From positions 248,001 to 312,000 of the forward strand of contig CBDFGQ010000007.1 of assembly GCA_965247295.1 (NCBI GenBank): DNA of 64,000 bases, read 5' to 3'. Position 1 is the first letter of the stretch; every line of letters starts with the position of its first letter. The notes below the pieces were generated by a model, which was not told where the DNA came from, did no database searches, and saw nothing but the letters and a program-made list of their open reading frames with translations. A program made the translations under genes and the position numbers. This document shows, piece by piece, positions 34,685 through 42,232 of the stretch. This DNA comes from CBDFGQ01 sp965247295. Its GTDB lineage: Bacteria; Chloroflexota; Dehalococcoidia; Lucifugimonadales; JAGWBF01.

Positions 34685-35290
34685 TCAGACCCCTACGGCC
34701 TCCGCCACTCGGGGGCCGAATCCCCGGACCCACCGCCCTCGCCCCCTGGTCCTGCGGCCCGTGGGCCGATTCCGAGTACTCAACTTCGCTTGGGCACCTA
34801 CGGGTCTGACGTCATACCACGGGACCCGGGCCTCCACCAGCTGACCCAGGAACTCCAGCAGGACCCGTACACGAGCCTGTGGACAGCTGGCGTCATCAAC
34901 AACCTCAGCCAGACTCTCCGTAGGCCCTAATGAAACCTGGACCTTCTCGCCCGGGAGGTAGCGCCTCCATAGGCCCCCGGATCCGTTGATGGCATCCACC
35001 CGCCGGGCCAGTTCATCGATAGCTTCATCTGGGATCGGAGGAACCACGCCCTCAAAGGATACGAGACTGGCAAACTGGGGAACGGCGTACAGTCTATCCC
35101 GGCTGTCCTCCTCCAGGTCGTAGTGGACGAACAGGTAACCGGAGAACAGGGGTGAGTCTTGCCGGCCCCTGCGGGGATAGGAGGTCTTACCGCACGGCAA
35201 GAACACTTCGATTCCGGCTGCTTCCAGGTAGTCCCTGGCCCTGTACTCCGCCATGGGTCTTGTGCGGCCGGCATACCATCTGAGGGCCAT
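34685..35290 (-). CDS. NusG-family transcription antiterminator (UpxY/RfaH-like specialised paralogue)
   Basis: A 201-residue NusG paralogue. The NGN domain is clear: MALRWYAGRTRPMAEYRARD, EVFLPCGKTSYPRRGR and PLFSGYLFVHYDL. A KOW-like segment follows (LPGEKVQVSLGPTESLAEVV). A basic tail of about 35 residues (RNRPTGRRTRGRGRWVRG) is unusual and may bind nucleic acid. Such paralogues sit first in capsule and exopolysaccharide loci and let RNA polymerase read through the long operon. It overlaps the upstream regulator by one base. Confidence 0.9.
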   Translation of the reverse strand: MALRWYAGRTRPMAEYRARDYLEAAGIEVFLPCGKTSYPRRGRQDSPLFSGYLFVHYDLEEDSRDRLYAVPQFASLVSFEGVVPPIPDEAIDELARRVDAINGSGGLWRRYLPGEKVQVSLGPTESLAEVVDDASCPQARVRVLLEFLGQLVEARVPWYDVRPVGAQAKLSTRNRPTGRRTRGRGRWVRGFGPRVAEAVGV

Positions 35291-35940
35291 TACTCCTCCT
35301 CCAGTGGTTCGCTATACGCGAAGAAGGTGACCAACTTTTGGGGGCTCACACCTATTTCTCGCAGTTTCAAGAGGTCGTCGTTGGAGTTTCGTAGCCTGGC
35401 GACCACCAGCCTATCGTACAGCTCTGGCTGCATGGTGCTAAGATCATGGACCGGCATGCCCAGAAAGCTGCTCCCGGGCTGGGCACCCGAGGCGAAGATG
35501 TCCACTTCCTCGATCCTCATCTCCCTTAGGGCCAGATAGACTAGCTCCGCGAACTCCCCTGTTCCATAGATGGCTACCCGGGATTCCTCGTTTAAGGACA
35601 CCAACTCCAGCTCCTCTCGCAGGGTCTCTTTAACCCTCTGGTAATGGCCGAGTACCCGTTGGATGTAGCCTGCTGTGAGCTGTATCTTCCGGGAGAACCC
35701 TGTGGGCGTAAGGGCGTATAGCCAGCGTTTCCAGCCCGCCCGAGTGACGCGAACATAGCCCTTGCCTGCCAGATTGTGGAGCAGCATGTTGGTCAGCCCG
35801 AGGGCGATTCCCACTCGACCGGAAAGGTCCCGCTGGGTGGCATGGGGGCTGCGATGGACTTCCGAGAGGAGCCGCAGTTCCCGGTACGCCGCAGGGTCCT
35901 CCAGGTCCATGTGTTCACGTTGTTCATGTTCTGAACGCAT
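35290..35940 (-). CDS. EPS-associated winged-helix regulator with a C-terminal Rossmann-like domain
   Basis: About 216 residues. The N-terminal part is a MarR/IclR-like winged helix (YRELRLLSEVHRSPHATQRD, LTNMLLHNLAGKGYVRVTR), matching the EPS-associated MarR-family regulators next to nusG paralogues. A linker helix leads to a C-terminal domain with VAIYGTGEFAELVYLAL and DIFASGAQPGSSFLG, a Rossmann-like nucleotide-binding pattern. The frame opens at TTG 35976 inside the -35 box, so the start must be ATG 35940 or ATG 35910. The first would give an almost leaderless message. Confidence 0.82.
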   Translation of the reverse strand: MRSEHEQREHMDLEDPAAYRELRLLSEVHRSPHATQRDLSGRVGIALGLTNMLLHNLAGKGYVRVTRAGWKRWLYALTPTGFSRKIQLTAGYIQRVLGHYQRVKETLREELELVSLNEESRVAIYGTGEFAELVYLALREMRIEEVDIFASGAQPGSSFLGMPVHDLSTMQPELYDRLVVARLRNSNDDLLKLREIGVSPQKLVTFFAYSEPLEEE

Positions 35941-35947
35941 GCATATA

Positions 35948-35976
35948 ATACTAGAAACGTCAGATTCATATGTCAA
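35948..35976 (-). promoter_or_regulatory. Sigma-70-type promoter of the polysaccharide locus
   Basis: On the minus strand TTGACA (35976-35971, perfect -35) is followed after 17 bases by TAGTAT (35953-35948). Transcription would start near 35941, right at or next to the ATG at 35940. Just downstream, the + strand reads GTTCACGTTGTTCATGTTC, with GTTCA repeats and a GTTCA-5-TGAAC inverted repeat, a possible operator for the regulator encoded first. Confidence 0.7.
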
Positions 35977-36029
35977 GCCCTGGGGACTCCATTTGCGGCT
36001 GGTATGGGCCTCCTCCGCTGACCCCTTTC

Positions 36030-36047
36030 AGATAAGGGCCCCTATCT
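36030..36047. promoter_or_regulatory. Imperfect 18-bp palindrome between divergent promoters
   Basis: AGATAAGGGCCCCTATCT is symmetrical except at one base pair position. It lies between the minus-strand promoter of the polysaccharide locus and the plus-strand promoter of the gatC-like gene. A protein operator is the simplest explanation; the binding protein is unknown. Confidence 0.4.
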
Positions 36048-36059
36048 GGGCGCGTCATC

Positions 36060-36101
36060 TTGACAACGCGGTGCGTTGTACAGAAAATAGGGGTTAACCC
36101 C
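36060..36101 (+). promoter_or_regulatory. Promoter with a perfect palindrome at the predicted start site
   Basis: TTGACA at 36060-36065 is followed after 17 bases by GAAAAT at 36083-36088. A perfect 12-bp palindrome, GGGGTTAACCCC, occupies 36090-36101, where transcription should begin. A repressor bound there would block initiation. The promoter faces the gatC-like/amidase genes. Confidence 0.6.
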
Positions 36102-36153
36102 CGAGCGCACTAGGTGCTAGTCCCCCATGGCGGCTGACCGTGAGGAGGTCCGT

Positions 36154-36336
36154 ATGACTGACCTGACCAAGGATGAGGTAAGGGCCCTGGGCCACGCCGT
36201 AGGCCTGGAGATTGAGGACCCGGACTTGACGGAAGTGACCTTCAGCCTGAACGCCATCCTGGAAGCGCTGGACGAGATCAATCCCCCAGGTCTGGAGGAT
36301 GTGGAGCCCCTTCCCATTATCCTGCCTCCCAAGTAG
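36154..36336 (+). CDS. GatC/AtzG-like small subunit
   Basis: A 60-residue protein starting at ATG 36154, which has a fine AGGAGG ribosome site five bases upstream; the frame is open from 36127. The sequence (LTKDEVRALGHAVGLEIED, LNAILEALDEI, LEDVEPLPII) resembles the GatC/AtzG family, which wraps around an amidase subunit. Full GatC is about 95 residues, so this is a short form closer to AtzG. The amidase gene follows at 36483. Confidence 0.75.
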   Translation: MTDLTKDEVRALGHAVGLEIEDPDLTEVTFSLNAILEALDEINPPGLEDVEPLPIILPPK

Positions 36337-36340
36337 TACC

Positions 36341-36355
36341 GGGTGCGTTGCACCC
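36341..36355. other. Short hairpin after the gatC-like gene
   Basis: GGGTGC-GTT-GCACCC forms a 6-bp stem with a 3-base loop four bases after the stop. No T-run follows, so read-through into the amidase gene is likely. A second palindrome, GGGCAC-T-GTGCCC, lies nearer the amidase start at about 36446-36458. Confidence 0.35.
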
Positions 36356-36482
36356 ATCATCCTTTCGCGGCCCCCTCGTGGCTGGGCCTCACGCTATCCG
36401 CGCTTGTTTTACTCCAGGCCCCGCCGGTTAAACTTCGCCGGGCCGGGCACTGTGCCCGCCAGGCGCCAAGGCGGTAGCGACT

Positions 36483-37889
36483 ATGAACGATTCAGACCTT
36501 CCCTTCCTATCGGCGACCGAGCTTTCCGGGCTGATAAAGCGCAAAGAGGTCTCGCCCGTAGAGGCGACGCAGGCGTACTTGGACCGCATCGATGCCCTGG
36601 ACTTCAAGTTCAACGCCTACCTTACAGTGTGCCGTAAGGACGCCCTCCAGGCCGCGAAGGAAGCGGAGCGGGCAATAGCTGGCGGGAACTATCTAGGGCC
36701 CATGCATGGCATCCCCGTTGCAGTCAAGGACCAGATCTGGAGCAAGGGCGTTCGCACCACGGGGGGCTCCCGGATACTGGGCGATTTCATCCCCAATGAG
36801 GACGCCACGGTTATAGCCAACCTCAAGAGGGCTGGGGCCATTCTCCTGGGCAAGACCAACGTTACCGAGTTCGCCATCACGGGCTTTACCCACCGCTATA
36901 GCACGCCCCGCAATCCCTGGAACCTGGACATCTATAGTGGCGGGTCCAGCAGCGGCTCGGGCGCCGGAACCGCCGCGTATCTCTGCGCTACCTCCCTGGG
37001 GGAGGACACGGGGGGGTCCGTAAGGATGCCGGCCTCGTGGTGCGGGCTGGTGGGCTTCAGGCCCAGCTGGGGCAGGGTGAGCCGGTACGGCGTGATGCCC
37101 GGCGTCTGGTCTATGGACACCGCCGGGCCGATATCACGGACCGTAGAGGATGCGGCCATCACCCTGGGGGCCATCGCCGGGTTCGACCCCAAAGACCCCT
37201 ACACCTGGAGCACGCCGGCGCCCGACTACCGGCAGGCCCTGGACGGGACCGTGGGCGGCATGCGGGTGGGTATAATAAAGGAGCAGGTTGACAGCGACCA
37301 GGTGGAGCCCGAGGTCAGGGAGGCCGTTGTCAAGGCTGCCTCAGTGCTGGCCGAGCTGGGGGCTTCGGTTGACGAGGTGTCCCTGCCGACGACCAACTAC
37401 TCTGGCGTTGTGTCGGCGCTGCTGATATTGGTGGAGCCGGCCATTAACCAAGGTGACTGGGTCAGGAACCGCCTCGGGGAATACGGCCACGACAATCGGA
37501 TAGGGCTTTTGACCGGCAGTATTCTGCCGGCCCAGGCCTACTACAAGGCCCAGAGGCTGCGCGCCCTCATCCGGCAAGAGGTCCACAGGGCGCTGGAGAA
37601 CTACGACGTCCTGGTGCTGCCCACCCTGGGAAGGCCTGCGCAAAGGCTGACTGACGACCCGCCGATAACCGGCAAGGCCACGGCCTCACGCCTGCCTTAC
37701 CTGCTTACCCGCACCTTCAACCTGGCCAGCGCCCCCGCCATCTCAGTGCCCTGTGGATTTACATCCCAGGGTTTGCCAATTGGGTTCCAGATCGGCGGCC
37801 GCCCCGGCGATGATGGGACAGTGATGAAGGTTGCACATGCCTACGAGCAGCACACCCCCTGGCACACCATGAGGCCGCCCACCGTGTGA
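36483..37889 (+). CDS. Amidase signature family protein (GatA/AtzE-like)
   Basis: A 468-residue amidase. The Ser-cisSer-Lys triad is visible: Lys in GIPVAVKDQIW, and the serines in GGSSSGSGAGTAA and TGGSVRMPAS. It would hydrolyse an amide or transfer ammonia. The upstream GatC/AtzG-like gene suggests a two-subunit enzyme. No gatB is nearby, which argues for a catabolic amidase rather than a tRNA amidotransferase, though gatA may be substituted. Length is normal. Confidence 0.88.
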   Translation: MNDSDLPFLSATELSGLIKRKEVSPVEATQAYLDRIDALDFKFNAYLTVCRKDALQAAKEAERAIAGGNYLGPMHGIPVAVKDQIWSKGVRTTGGSRILGDFIPNEDATVIANLKRAGAILLGKTNVTEFAITGFTHRYSTPRNPWNLDIYSGGSSSGSGAGTAAYLCATSLGEDTGGSVRMPASWCGLVGFRPSWGRVSRYGVMPGVWSMDTAGPISRTVEDAAITLGAIAGFDPKDPYTWSTPAPDYRQALDGTVGGMRVGIIKEQVDSDQVEPEVREAVVKAASVLAELGASVDEVSLPTTNYSGVVSALLILVEPAINQGDWVRNRLGEYGHDNRIGLLTGSILPAQAYYKAQRLRALIRQEVHRALENYDVLVLPTLGRPAQRLTDDPPITGKATASRLPYLLTRTFNLASAPAISVPCGFTSQGLPIGFQIGGRPGDDGTVMKVAHAYEQHTPWHTMRPPTV

Positions 37890-37913
37890 ACGGCGAGCCG
37901 GGAACCTCGGAGA

Positions 37914-37942
37914 TTGTTCATGCCTGCCCCCGCTGCTATACT
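37914..37942 (+). promoter_or_regulatory. Predicted promoter of the aro genes
   Basis: TTGTTC at 37914-37919, a 17-base spacer, and TATACT at 37937-37942 lie just upstream of aroE. The -10 box matches the consensus at five of six positions. It fits an independent start for aroE-aroC-aroK-aroB after the amidase gene. Confidence 0.5.
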
Positions 37943-37985
37943 TCCTGTGACAGGTATGATACCTAGGCTCAAAGGACGTGGAGTC

Positions 37986-38837
37986 ATGGGCAAGCGAGTG
38001 GGCATCATAGGCTATCCCATAGGGCATTCCATCTCCCCCATCTTCCAGCAGGCGGCATTTGACCACTGCTCCCTGGACGCCACTTACCGGACATGGGAAG
38101 TGGAAACCGGGTCCTTGCCAGAATTCCTGCATGAGCTACGCTCACCCGACACCCTGGGCGTAAACGTCACGGTGCCCCACAAAGAGGCCGTTATACCTCA
38201 CCTCGACGTGGTTGGCGACTGGGCCAGTATGGCGGGGGCCGTCAACACAATCGTCAACGAGGAGGGGAAGCTCACCGGGTACAACACGGATGGGACGGGC
38301 TTCCTCAGGGCCTTGGAAGAGCATGGCCATTTCTCGACCCAGGGCCGTAGGGTGCTTATCATCGGCGCCGGAGGCTCGGCCAAGGGCGTCGCCCTGGCCC
38401 TGGCTCGACAGGGGGTTACGTCCATAACCATAGCCAACCGTACGGTCGAGAGGGCGCAGCGGCTGGCGAGGTTAGTGGGCGGCCATGGTGTTCGTTCGGA
38501 TGCCATATCTCTGTCTTCCGATGGAGACGCCACCGCGAAAGTGGCTGAATCGTGCGACCTGCTGGTCAACTGCACCACTCTGGGCATGAAGCACGGGCCT
38601 GCGGAGGACCGCAGTCCACTGCCGGCTCGGAGCATTCCATCCAATATCCTGGTGTATGACCTGGTGTATAATCCACCTGAGACGCCACTGCTGCGGGAGG
38701 CTGCCAAATCCGGAGCGGCTACCCTGGGCGGGCTGGCCATGCTGGTGTACCAGGGCGCAGCCTCCTTCGAGCTCTGGACGGGCAATGTCGCGCCCGTTGA
38801 TGTAATGATGAGGGCGGCCGAGCAGGCATTGGCGTAG
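37986..38837 (+). CDS. aroE: Shikimate dehydrogenase
   Basis: It reduces 3-dehydroshikimate to shikimate with NADPH. ATG 37986 is chosen because MGKRVGIIGYPIGHSISP is the family N-terminus and GGAG precedes it; the frame is open from 37914. Motifs: GIIGYPIGHSISP for substrate binding, NVTVPHKE with the catalytic lysine, NTDGTGF with the aspartate, and GAGGSAKGVALAL for NADP. Length (283 aa) is standard. It opens a four-gene shikimate pathway group. Confidence 0.95.
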   Translation: MGKRVGIIGYPIGHSISPIFQQAAFDHCSLDATYRTWEVETGSLPEFLHELRSPDTLGVNVTVPHKEAVIPHLDVVGDWASMAGAVNTIVNEEGKLTGYNTDGTGFLRALEEHGHFSTQGRRVLIIGAGGSAKGVALALARQGVTSITIANRTVERAQRLARLVGGHGVRSDAISLSSDGDATAKVAESCDLLVNCTTLGMKHGPAEDRSPLPARSIPSNILVYDLVYNPPETPLLREAAKSGAATLGGLAMLVYQGAASFELWTGNVAPVDVMMRAAEQALA

Positions 38838-38856
38838 GTCTTATGCCGTTAAGGCG

Positions 38857-38930
38857 TTACGTCGCGGGAATAAGCAGTTATACCCTGAGCCCTCATTTCC
38901 TCCGCGGGGCAAATGGCGACGTAAGGAGGA
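38857..38930 (+). promoter_or_regulatory. Candidate RNA switch in the aroC leader
   Basis: A perfect 9-bp inverted repeat, TTACGTCGC (38857-38865) and GCGACGTAA (38916-38924), ends at the aroC ribosome site AAGGAGG (38923-38929). Inside the loop, TCCTCC (38898-38903) is exactly complementary to GGAGGA (38925-38930) of that site. The two pairings share neighbouring bases, so they could compete and switch translation on or off. No known riboswitch class is recognised. Confidence 0.45.
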
Positions 38931-38934
38931 CTCC

Positions 38935-40113
38935 ATGGTCCGCTTCTTGACCGCCGGCGAGTCCCATGGGCAGGGCCTGGTGATAATCGTCGAGGGTATT
39001 CCCGCGGGCCTGCCCCTCACCGAGGACTACATTGGCTCCCAGCTCGCCCGACGCCAACGGGGATACGGGCGTGGGGGCAGGATGCTCATCGAGCGAGACA
39101 GGGCCACCATCATCTCCGGCGTGCGCCACGGCCTCACCCTGGGCAGCCCCATAGGCATGACCATGGAGAACAAGGACTGGGTCAACTGGCAGGAGGCCAT
39201 GAGCGTGGAGCCGGTGGAGGCAGAGGTGAAGCGGGTGACCCGCATCCGGCCGGGCCACGCCGACCTCCCCGGCGTCACGAAGTATGGGTTCGACGACGTG
39301 CGCAACGTCCTGGAGCGGGCCAGCGCCCGTGAGACGGCGGCCAGGGTGGCTGCGGGTGCCGTGGCCGTCAGGCTGCTGGAGGAGTTCGGCATAGTCATCC
39401 ACAGCCACGTGGTGGCCATCGGCGGCCACTGGGCGCACATCGAGGGTCCCATCGATTGGCAGAAGGTAGAAGAGTCGCCGGTACGGTGCGCCGACCCAGA
39501 CACGGCCCAGCAGATGATAGCCGCCATCGACGGGGCCAAAGAGGCCGGCGATACCGTCGGTGGTGTGGTTGAAGTGGTGGCCACCGATGTGCCCATCGGG
39601 CTGGGCTCCCACGTCCAATGGGACCGCAGGATAGATGGGCGCATCGCCCAGGCCCTCATGTCCATCAACGCGGTCAAGGCAACCTCCATCGGGGAGGGCT
39701 GGGAGTCGGTCAACCTCCGTGGTTCCGAGGTCCACGACGTCATCGAGCCCGTTACGGACCCATCCCGGCCCTGGCAAAGGCGCACCAACCGCTCCGGAGG
39801 CACCGAGGGTGGCATGACCAGTGGGATGCCTCTAGTGGCCCGGTTCGCCGTCAAGCCAATTTCTACTTTGGTCAATCCCTTGCCTTCCGTTGATCTGGAC
39901 ACCGGGGAGCTGGTCCAGGCGCACTACGAGCGCTCCGACGTCTGCCAGGTCCCGCCGGCGGGGGTCATCGGTGAGGCGGTGGTGGCCCTGGTGCTGGCCG
40001 ACGCCTTCATGGAGAAATTCGGCGGCGACAGCGTCCCTGAGACCCGCCGCAACTACGAGGCCTACCTCAAGACCGTGGGGCCCCGGGCCATGCTCTCCAA
40101 GCTGGAAAGTTGA
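38935..40113 (+). CDS. aroC: Chorismate synthase
   Basis: Converts EPSP to chorismate using reduced FMN. The 392-residue protein starts MVRFLTAGESHGQGLV and shows the family signatures RRQRGYGRGGRM, RPGHADLPG, ASARETAARVAAGA (arginine-rich FMN site) and RSGGTEGGMTSG. AAGGAGG lies five bases before the ATG. Length is normal. It is followed after 37 bases by the shikimate kinase gene. Confidence 0.96.
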   Translation: MVRFLTAGESHGQGLVIIVEGIPAGLPLTEDYIGSQLARRQRGYGRGGRMLIERDRATIISGVRHGLTLGSPIGMTMENKDWVNWQEAMSVEPVEAEVKRVTRIRPGHADLPGVTKYGFDDVRNVLERASARETAARVAAGAVAVRLLEEFGIVIHSHVVAIGGHWAHIEGPIDWQKVEESPVRCADPDTAQQMIAAIDGAKEAGDTVGGVVEVVATDVPIGLGSHVQWDRRIDGRIAQALMSINAVKATSIGEGWESVNLRGSEVHDVIEPVTDPSRPWQRRTNRSGGTEGGMTSGMPLVARFAVKPISTLVNPLPSVDLDTGELVQAHYERSDVCQVPPAGVIGEAVVALVLADAFMEKFGGDSVPETRRNYEAYLKTVGPRAMLSKLES

Positions 40114-40150
40114 GGGGGCGCAGTACACTGCTAAGGCGGGTTCCCCGGTC

Positions 40151-40675
40151 ATGCAGAACCATCTAATCCTCATCGGCTTCTCCGGCACGGGAAAGACCCT
40201 GGTTGGGCGGGAGGTAGCCCGTCGCCTGGGGTGGGAGTTCGTTGATACCGACGCGGAGATTCAAAAGAGGGCAGGCAAGCCCATTCCTCGCATCTTCGCC
40301 GAGGATGGCGAGCCCGCATTCCGCGGGCTGGAGAAGGCGGCCCTTCGAGAGGCCTGTGCGGGCCTGGGGAGGGTCATAGCTACCGGCGGCGGGTCCGTGG
40401 TCGATCCTGAAAACCGGGAGCTCATGCTTAGGCGGGGATACGTGGTCTGCCTGGATGCCCAGCCGCAGACCATCTATAATCGTCTTTTGGGAGATTGCGC
40501 GGACCCTGGTGAAGTCCGGCCCCTCATTTCTGGACCCGAGCCACTGGAGCGCATAAGTGCCCTCAAGGCCAGACGCCAGGGCCACTATGCTGTGGCCCAC
40601 CACACCGTGCATACCGACAACCTTTCAATAGAGGAGACGGCCCAGGAAGTGATGAAGGAATGGAAGGATGGATGA
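40151..40675 (+). CDS. aroK: Shikimate kinase
   Basis: A 174-residue P-loop kinase that phosphorylates shikimate at O3. Walker A is GFSGTGKT at residues 9-16, followed by FVDTDAEI (shikimate-binding Asp), FRGLEKAALRE and ATGGGSV (GGG substrate loop). The start is ATG 40151; a longer reading frame upstream overlaps aroC and has no support. Its stop overlaps the aroB start by 8 bases. Confidence 0.95.
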   Translation: MQNHLILIGFSGTGKTLVGREVARRLGWEFVDTDAEIQKRAGKPIPRIFAEDGEPAFRGLEKAALREACAGLGRVIATGGGSVVDPENRELMLRRGYVVCLDAQPQTIYNRLLGDCADPGEVRPLISGPEPLERISALKARRQGHYAVAHHTVHTDNLSIEETAQEVMKEWKDG

Positions 40676-41792
40676 CGGGGACCTGGCGGCCGTAGTCACC
40701 CACTCCACCGGCAGCTATCCCGTGCTGGTGGGCTGGGGTCTGCTGGACGAGCTGGGCGAACGGGTGGCGGGCCTGGGTATCAGGGGACCCGTTTACATAA
40801 TCAGCGATGACCGGGTCTTCTCTCCTTACGGCCGCAGGGCCCAGCGTTCCCTCCAGCGGAGCCGCATAGAGGCCCACTGCTATATCGTGCCCGCCGGCGA
40901 GGCAAGCAAGAGCCTGGAGCTGGCCCAGGCCCTATACCAGTGGCTGGTGGAAAGACGGGCCGAGCGGGGACACGCGGTGATAGCCGTGGGTGGCGGCGTG
41001 GTCGGAGACCTGGCCGGCTTCGTGGCCGCCACCTTCCTCCGCGGGATGCCCCTGGTCCAGGTGCCGACCAGCATGGCCGCCATGGTGGACGCCTCCATCG
41101 GGGGAAAGACGGCCGTCAACCTTCCCCAGGGCAAAAACCTGGTGGGCTCCTTCTACCAGCCGCGAATGGTCCTGGCGGACGTCTCCACTTTATCTACCCT
41201 TGGCAGGAGGGAGCTGGCGGAAGGGTGGGCCGAGGCGATAAAGCACGGCCTCATCCTGGACGAGGGGCTTTTCGACATCTTTGAGGAGCACGCCGAGGAG
41301 CTGATGGCAATCGAGCCTGAAATCTCCACCGAGGTCATCGCCCGCAGCATGGCCATAAAAGCTCGGGTGGTCAGCGATGACGAGCGGGAGACCCTCGGCA
41401 GCCGCATCCTTCTCAACTATGGCCATACCATAGGGCACGCCCTGGAGGCGGCGTCGGGCTACGGTCGGTATCTCCACGGAGAGGCCGTTTCCGTGGGAAT
41501 GATGGGCGCCGCCCGCATTGGTCAGCAACTGGGCATGATAACGGAGGACGTGGTGGAGCGGCAGCGGAGGCTTCTGGAGCGGTTCGATCTGCCCACCGCG
41601 GCCTCGGATGTGGAGCCCCGGCGGCTGTTTGAGGCAATGTCCCTGGATAAGAAGACCGAGGGCGGCTCCATCAGGTGGGTGCTTCTGGAAGGTGTGGGTA
41701 GCGCGGCGGTGCGAAGGGATGTGCCCGCCGACCTGGTAGAGGCAACCGTGTATGGTCTTCTGAGCCCGGATAAGCCGGCCACTTCTGGCTGA
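40668..41792 (+). CDS. aroB: 3-dehydroquinate synthase
   Basis: A 374-residue NAD- and metal-dependent enzyme that cyclises DAHP to 3-dehydroquinate. Motifs: GGGVVGDLAGFVAATFLRG for NAD binding, PTSMAAMVDASIGGKTAVN, AEAIKHGLI with the metal-ligand Glu, and LNYGHTIGHALE plus LHGEAVSVGM with the His ligands. It overlaps aroK, so the pathway genes are translationally coupled. It is the last gene of this group before the convergent minus-strand genes. Confidence 0.95.
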   Translation: MDDGDLAAVVTHSTGSYPVLVGWGLLDELGERVAGLGIRGPVYIISDDRVFSPYGRRAQRSLQRSRIEAHCYIVPAGEASKSLELAQALYQWLVERRAERGHAVIAVGGGVVGDLAGFVAATFLRGMPLVQVPTSMAAMVDASIGGKTAVNLPQGKNLVGSFYQPRMVLADVSTLSTLGRRELAEGWAEAIKHGLILDEGLFDIFEEHAEELMAIEPEISTEVIARSMAIKARVVSDDERETLGSRILLNYGHTIGHALEAASGYGRYLHGEAVSVGMMGAARIGQQLGMITEDVVERQRRLLERFDLPTAASDVEPRRLFEAMSLDKKTEGGSIRWVLLEGVGSAAVRRDVPADLVEATVYGLLSPDKPATSG

Positions 41793-41825
41793 AGGCTCTC
41801 TAGGGCAGAGCGCCGGCACGTTGGC

Positions 41826-41848
41826 CGGGTCAGGGCTGGGTTGACCCG
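41826..41848. terminator. Possible bidirectional hairpin between convergent genes
   Basis: CGGGTCA (41826-41832) pairs with TGACCCG (41842-41848) across a 9-base loop between the convergent aroB and GYD-domain genes, overlapping the end of the latter. There is no T-run on either strand, so if it ends transcription it does so weakly or with Rho. Confidence 0.3.
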
Positions 41849-42177
41849 AACTGGCTCAGTATCCTGGAGTACTCGTCCTCCAGGGATGGGACACGGCGCA
41901 CCACTTCCCCAAGCTCCTCTTCTGGGAAGGCCTTTAGGGTGGTGCTCCTCATATTGCCCAGACTGCACAGGGTCAATGCCATGGAAGCGCAGACCTGGTC
42001 ACTGGGTGCCTGCACCGTCGCTATCAAGTCGTACTGGCCCATGGTAAGAAATATATGGAGCAGTTGCCCTCCCACGGCGTCGACCGCCTGCCTGAAGGCG
42101 ATCACGTGCTGGGGCAAGTACCTGATGTTGCGCAGTCCCTCATCTGTATAGTTGAGCAGCAGAACATATGTAGACAA
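41830..42177 (-). CDS. GYD-domain protein
   Basis: A 115-residue protein of the GYD family, which has a ferredoxin-like fold and no settled function. The N-terminus STYVLLLNYTDEGLRNIRYL, then VGGQLLHIFLTMGQYDLIAT with the GxYD motif as GQYD, fit the family. I choose TTG 42177 as start because GAGGAGGGG stands right before it and this gives the family's usual N-terminus; a GTG at 42195 is the alternative. It faces aroB. Confidence 0.75.
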   Translation of the reverse strand: MSTYVLLLNYTDEGLRNIRYLPQHVIAFRQAVDAVGGQLLHIFLTMGQYDLIATVQAPSDQVCASMALTLCSLGNMRSTTLKAFPEEELGEVVRRVPSLEDEYSRILSQFGSTQP

Positions 42178-42232
42178 TTTCCCCTCCTCTCTCACGCGGT
42201 CCTGGCGGCTCCCTTTGGATATGTGTCTATGA

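Noticed and set aside
34631..34930. Plus-strand frame of 99 codons after IS copy 2
   Set aside because: It overlaps the end of the NusG-like gene on the other strand and has a low-complexity Pro/Ser-rich sequence with no motif.
36470..36479. GGCGGTAGCG, identical to the first ten bases of the ops element that recruits RfaH
   Set aside because: It lies on the plus strand just before the amidase gene, not in the leader of the minus-strand polysaccharide operon. A ten-base match in GC-rich DNA can occur by chance. No copy is seen near 35200-35950 on the minus strand.
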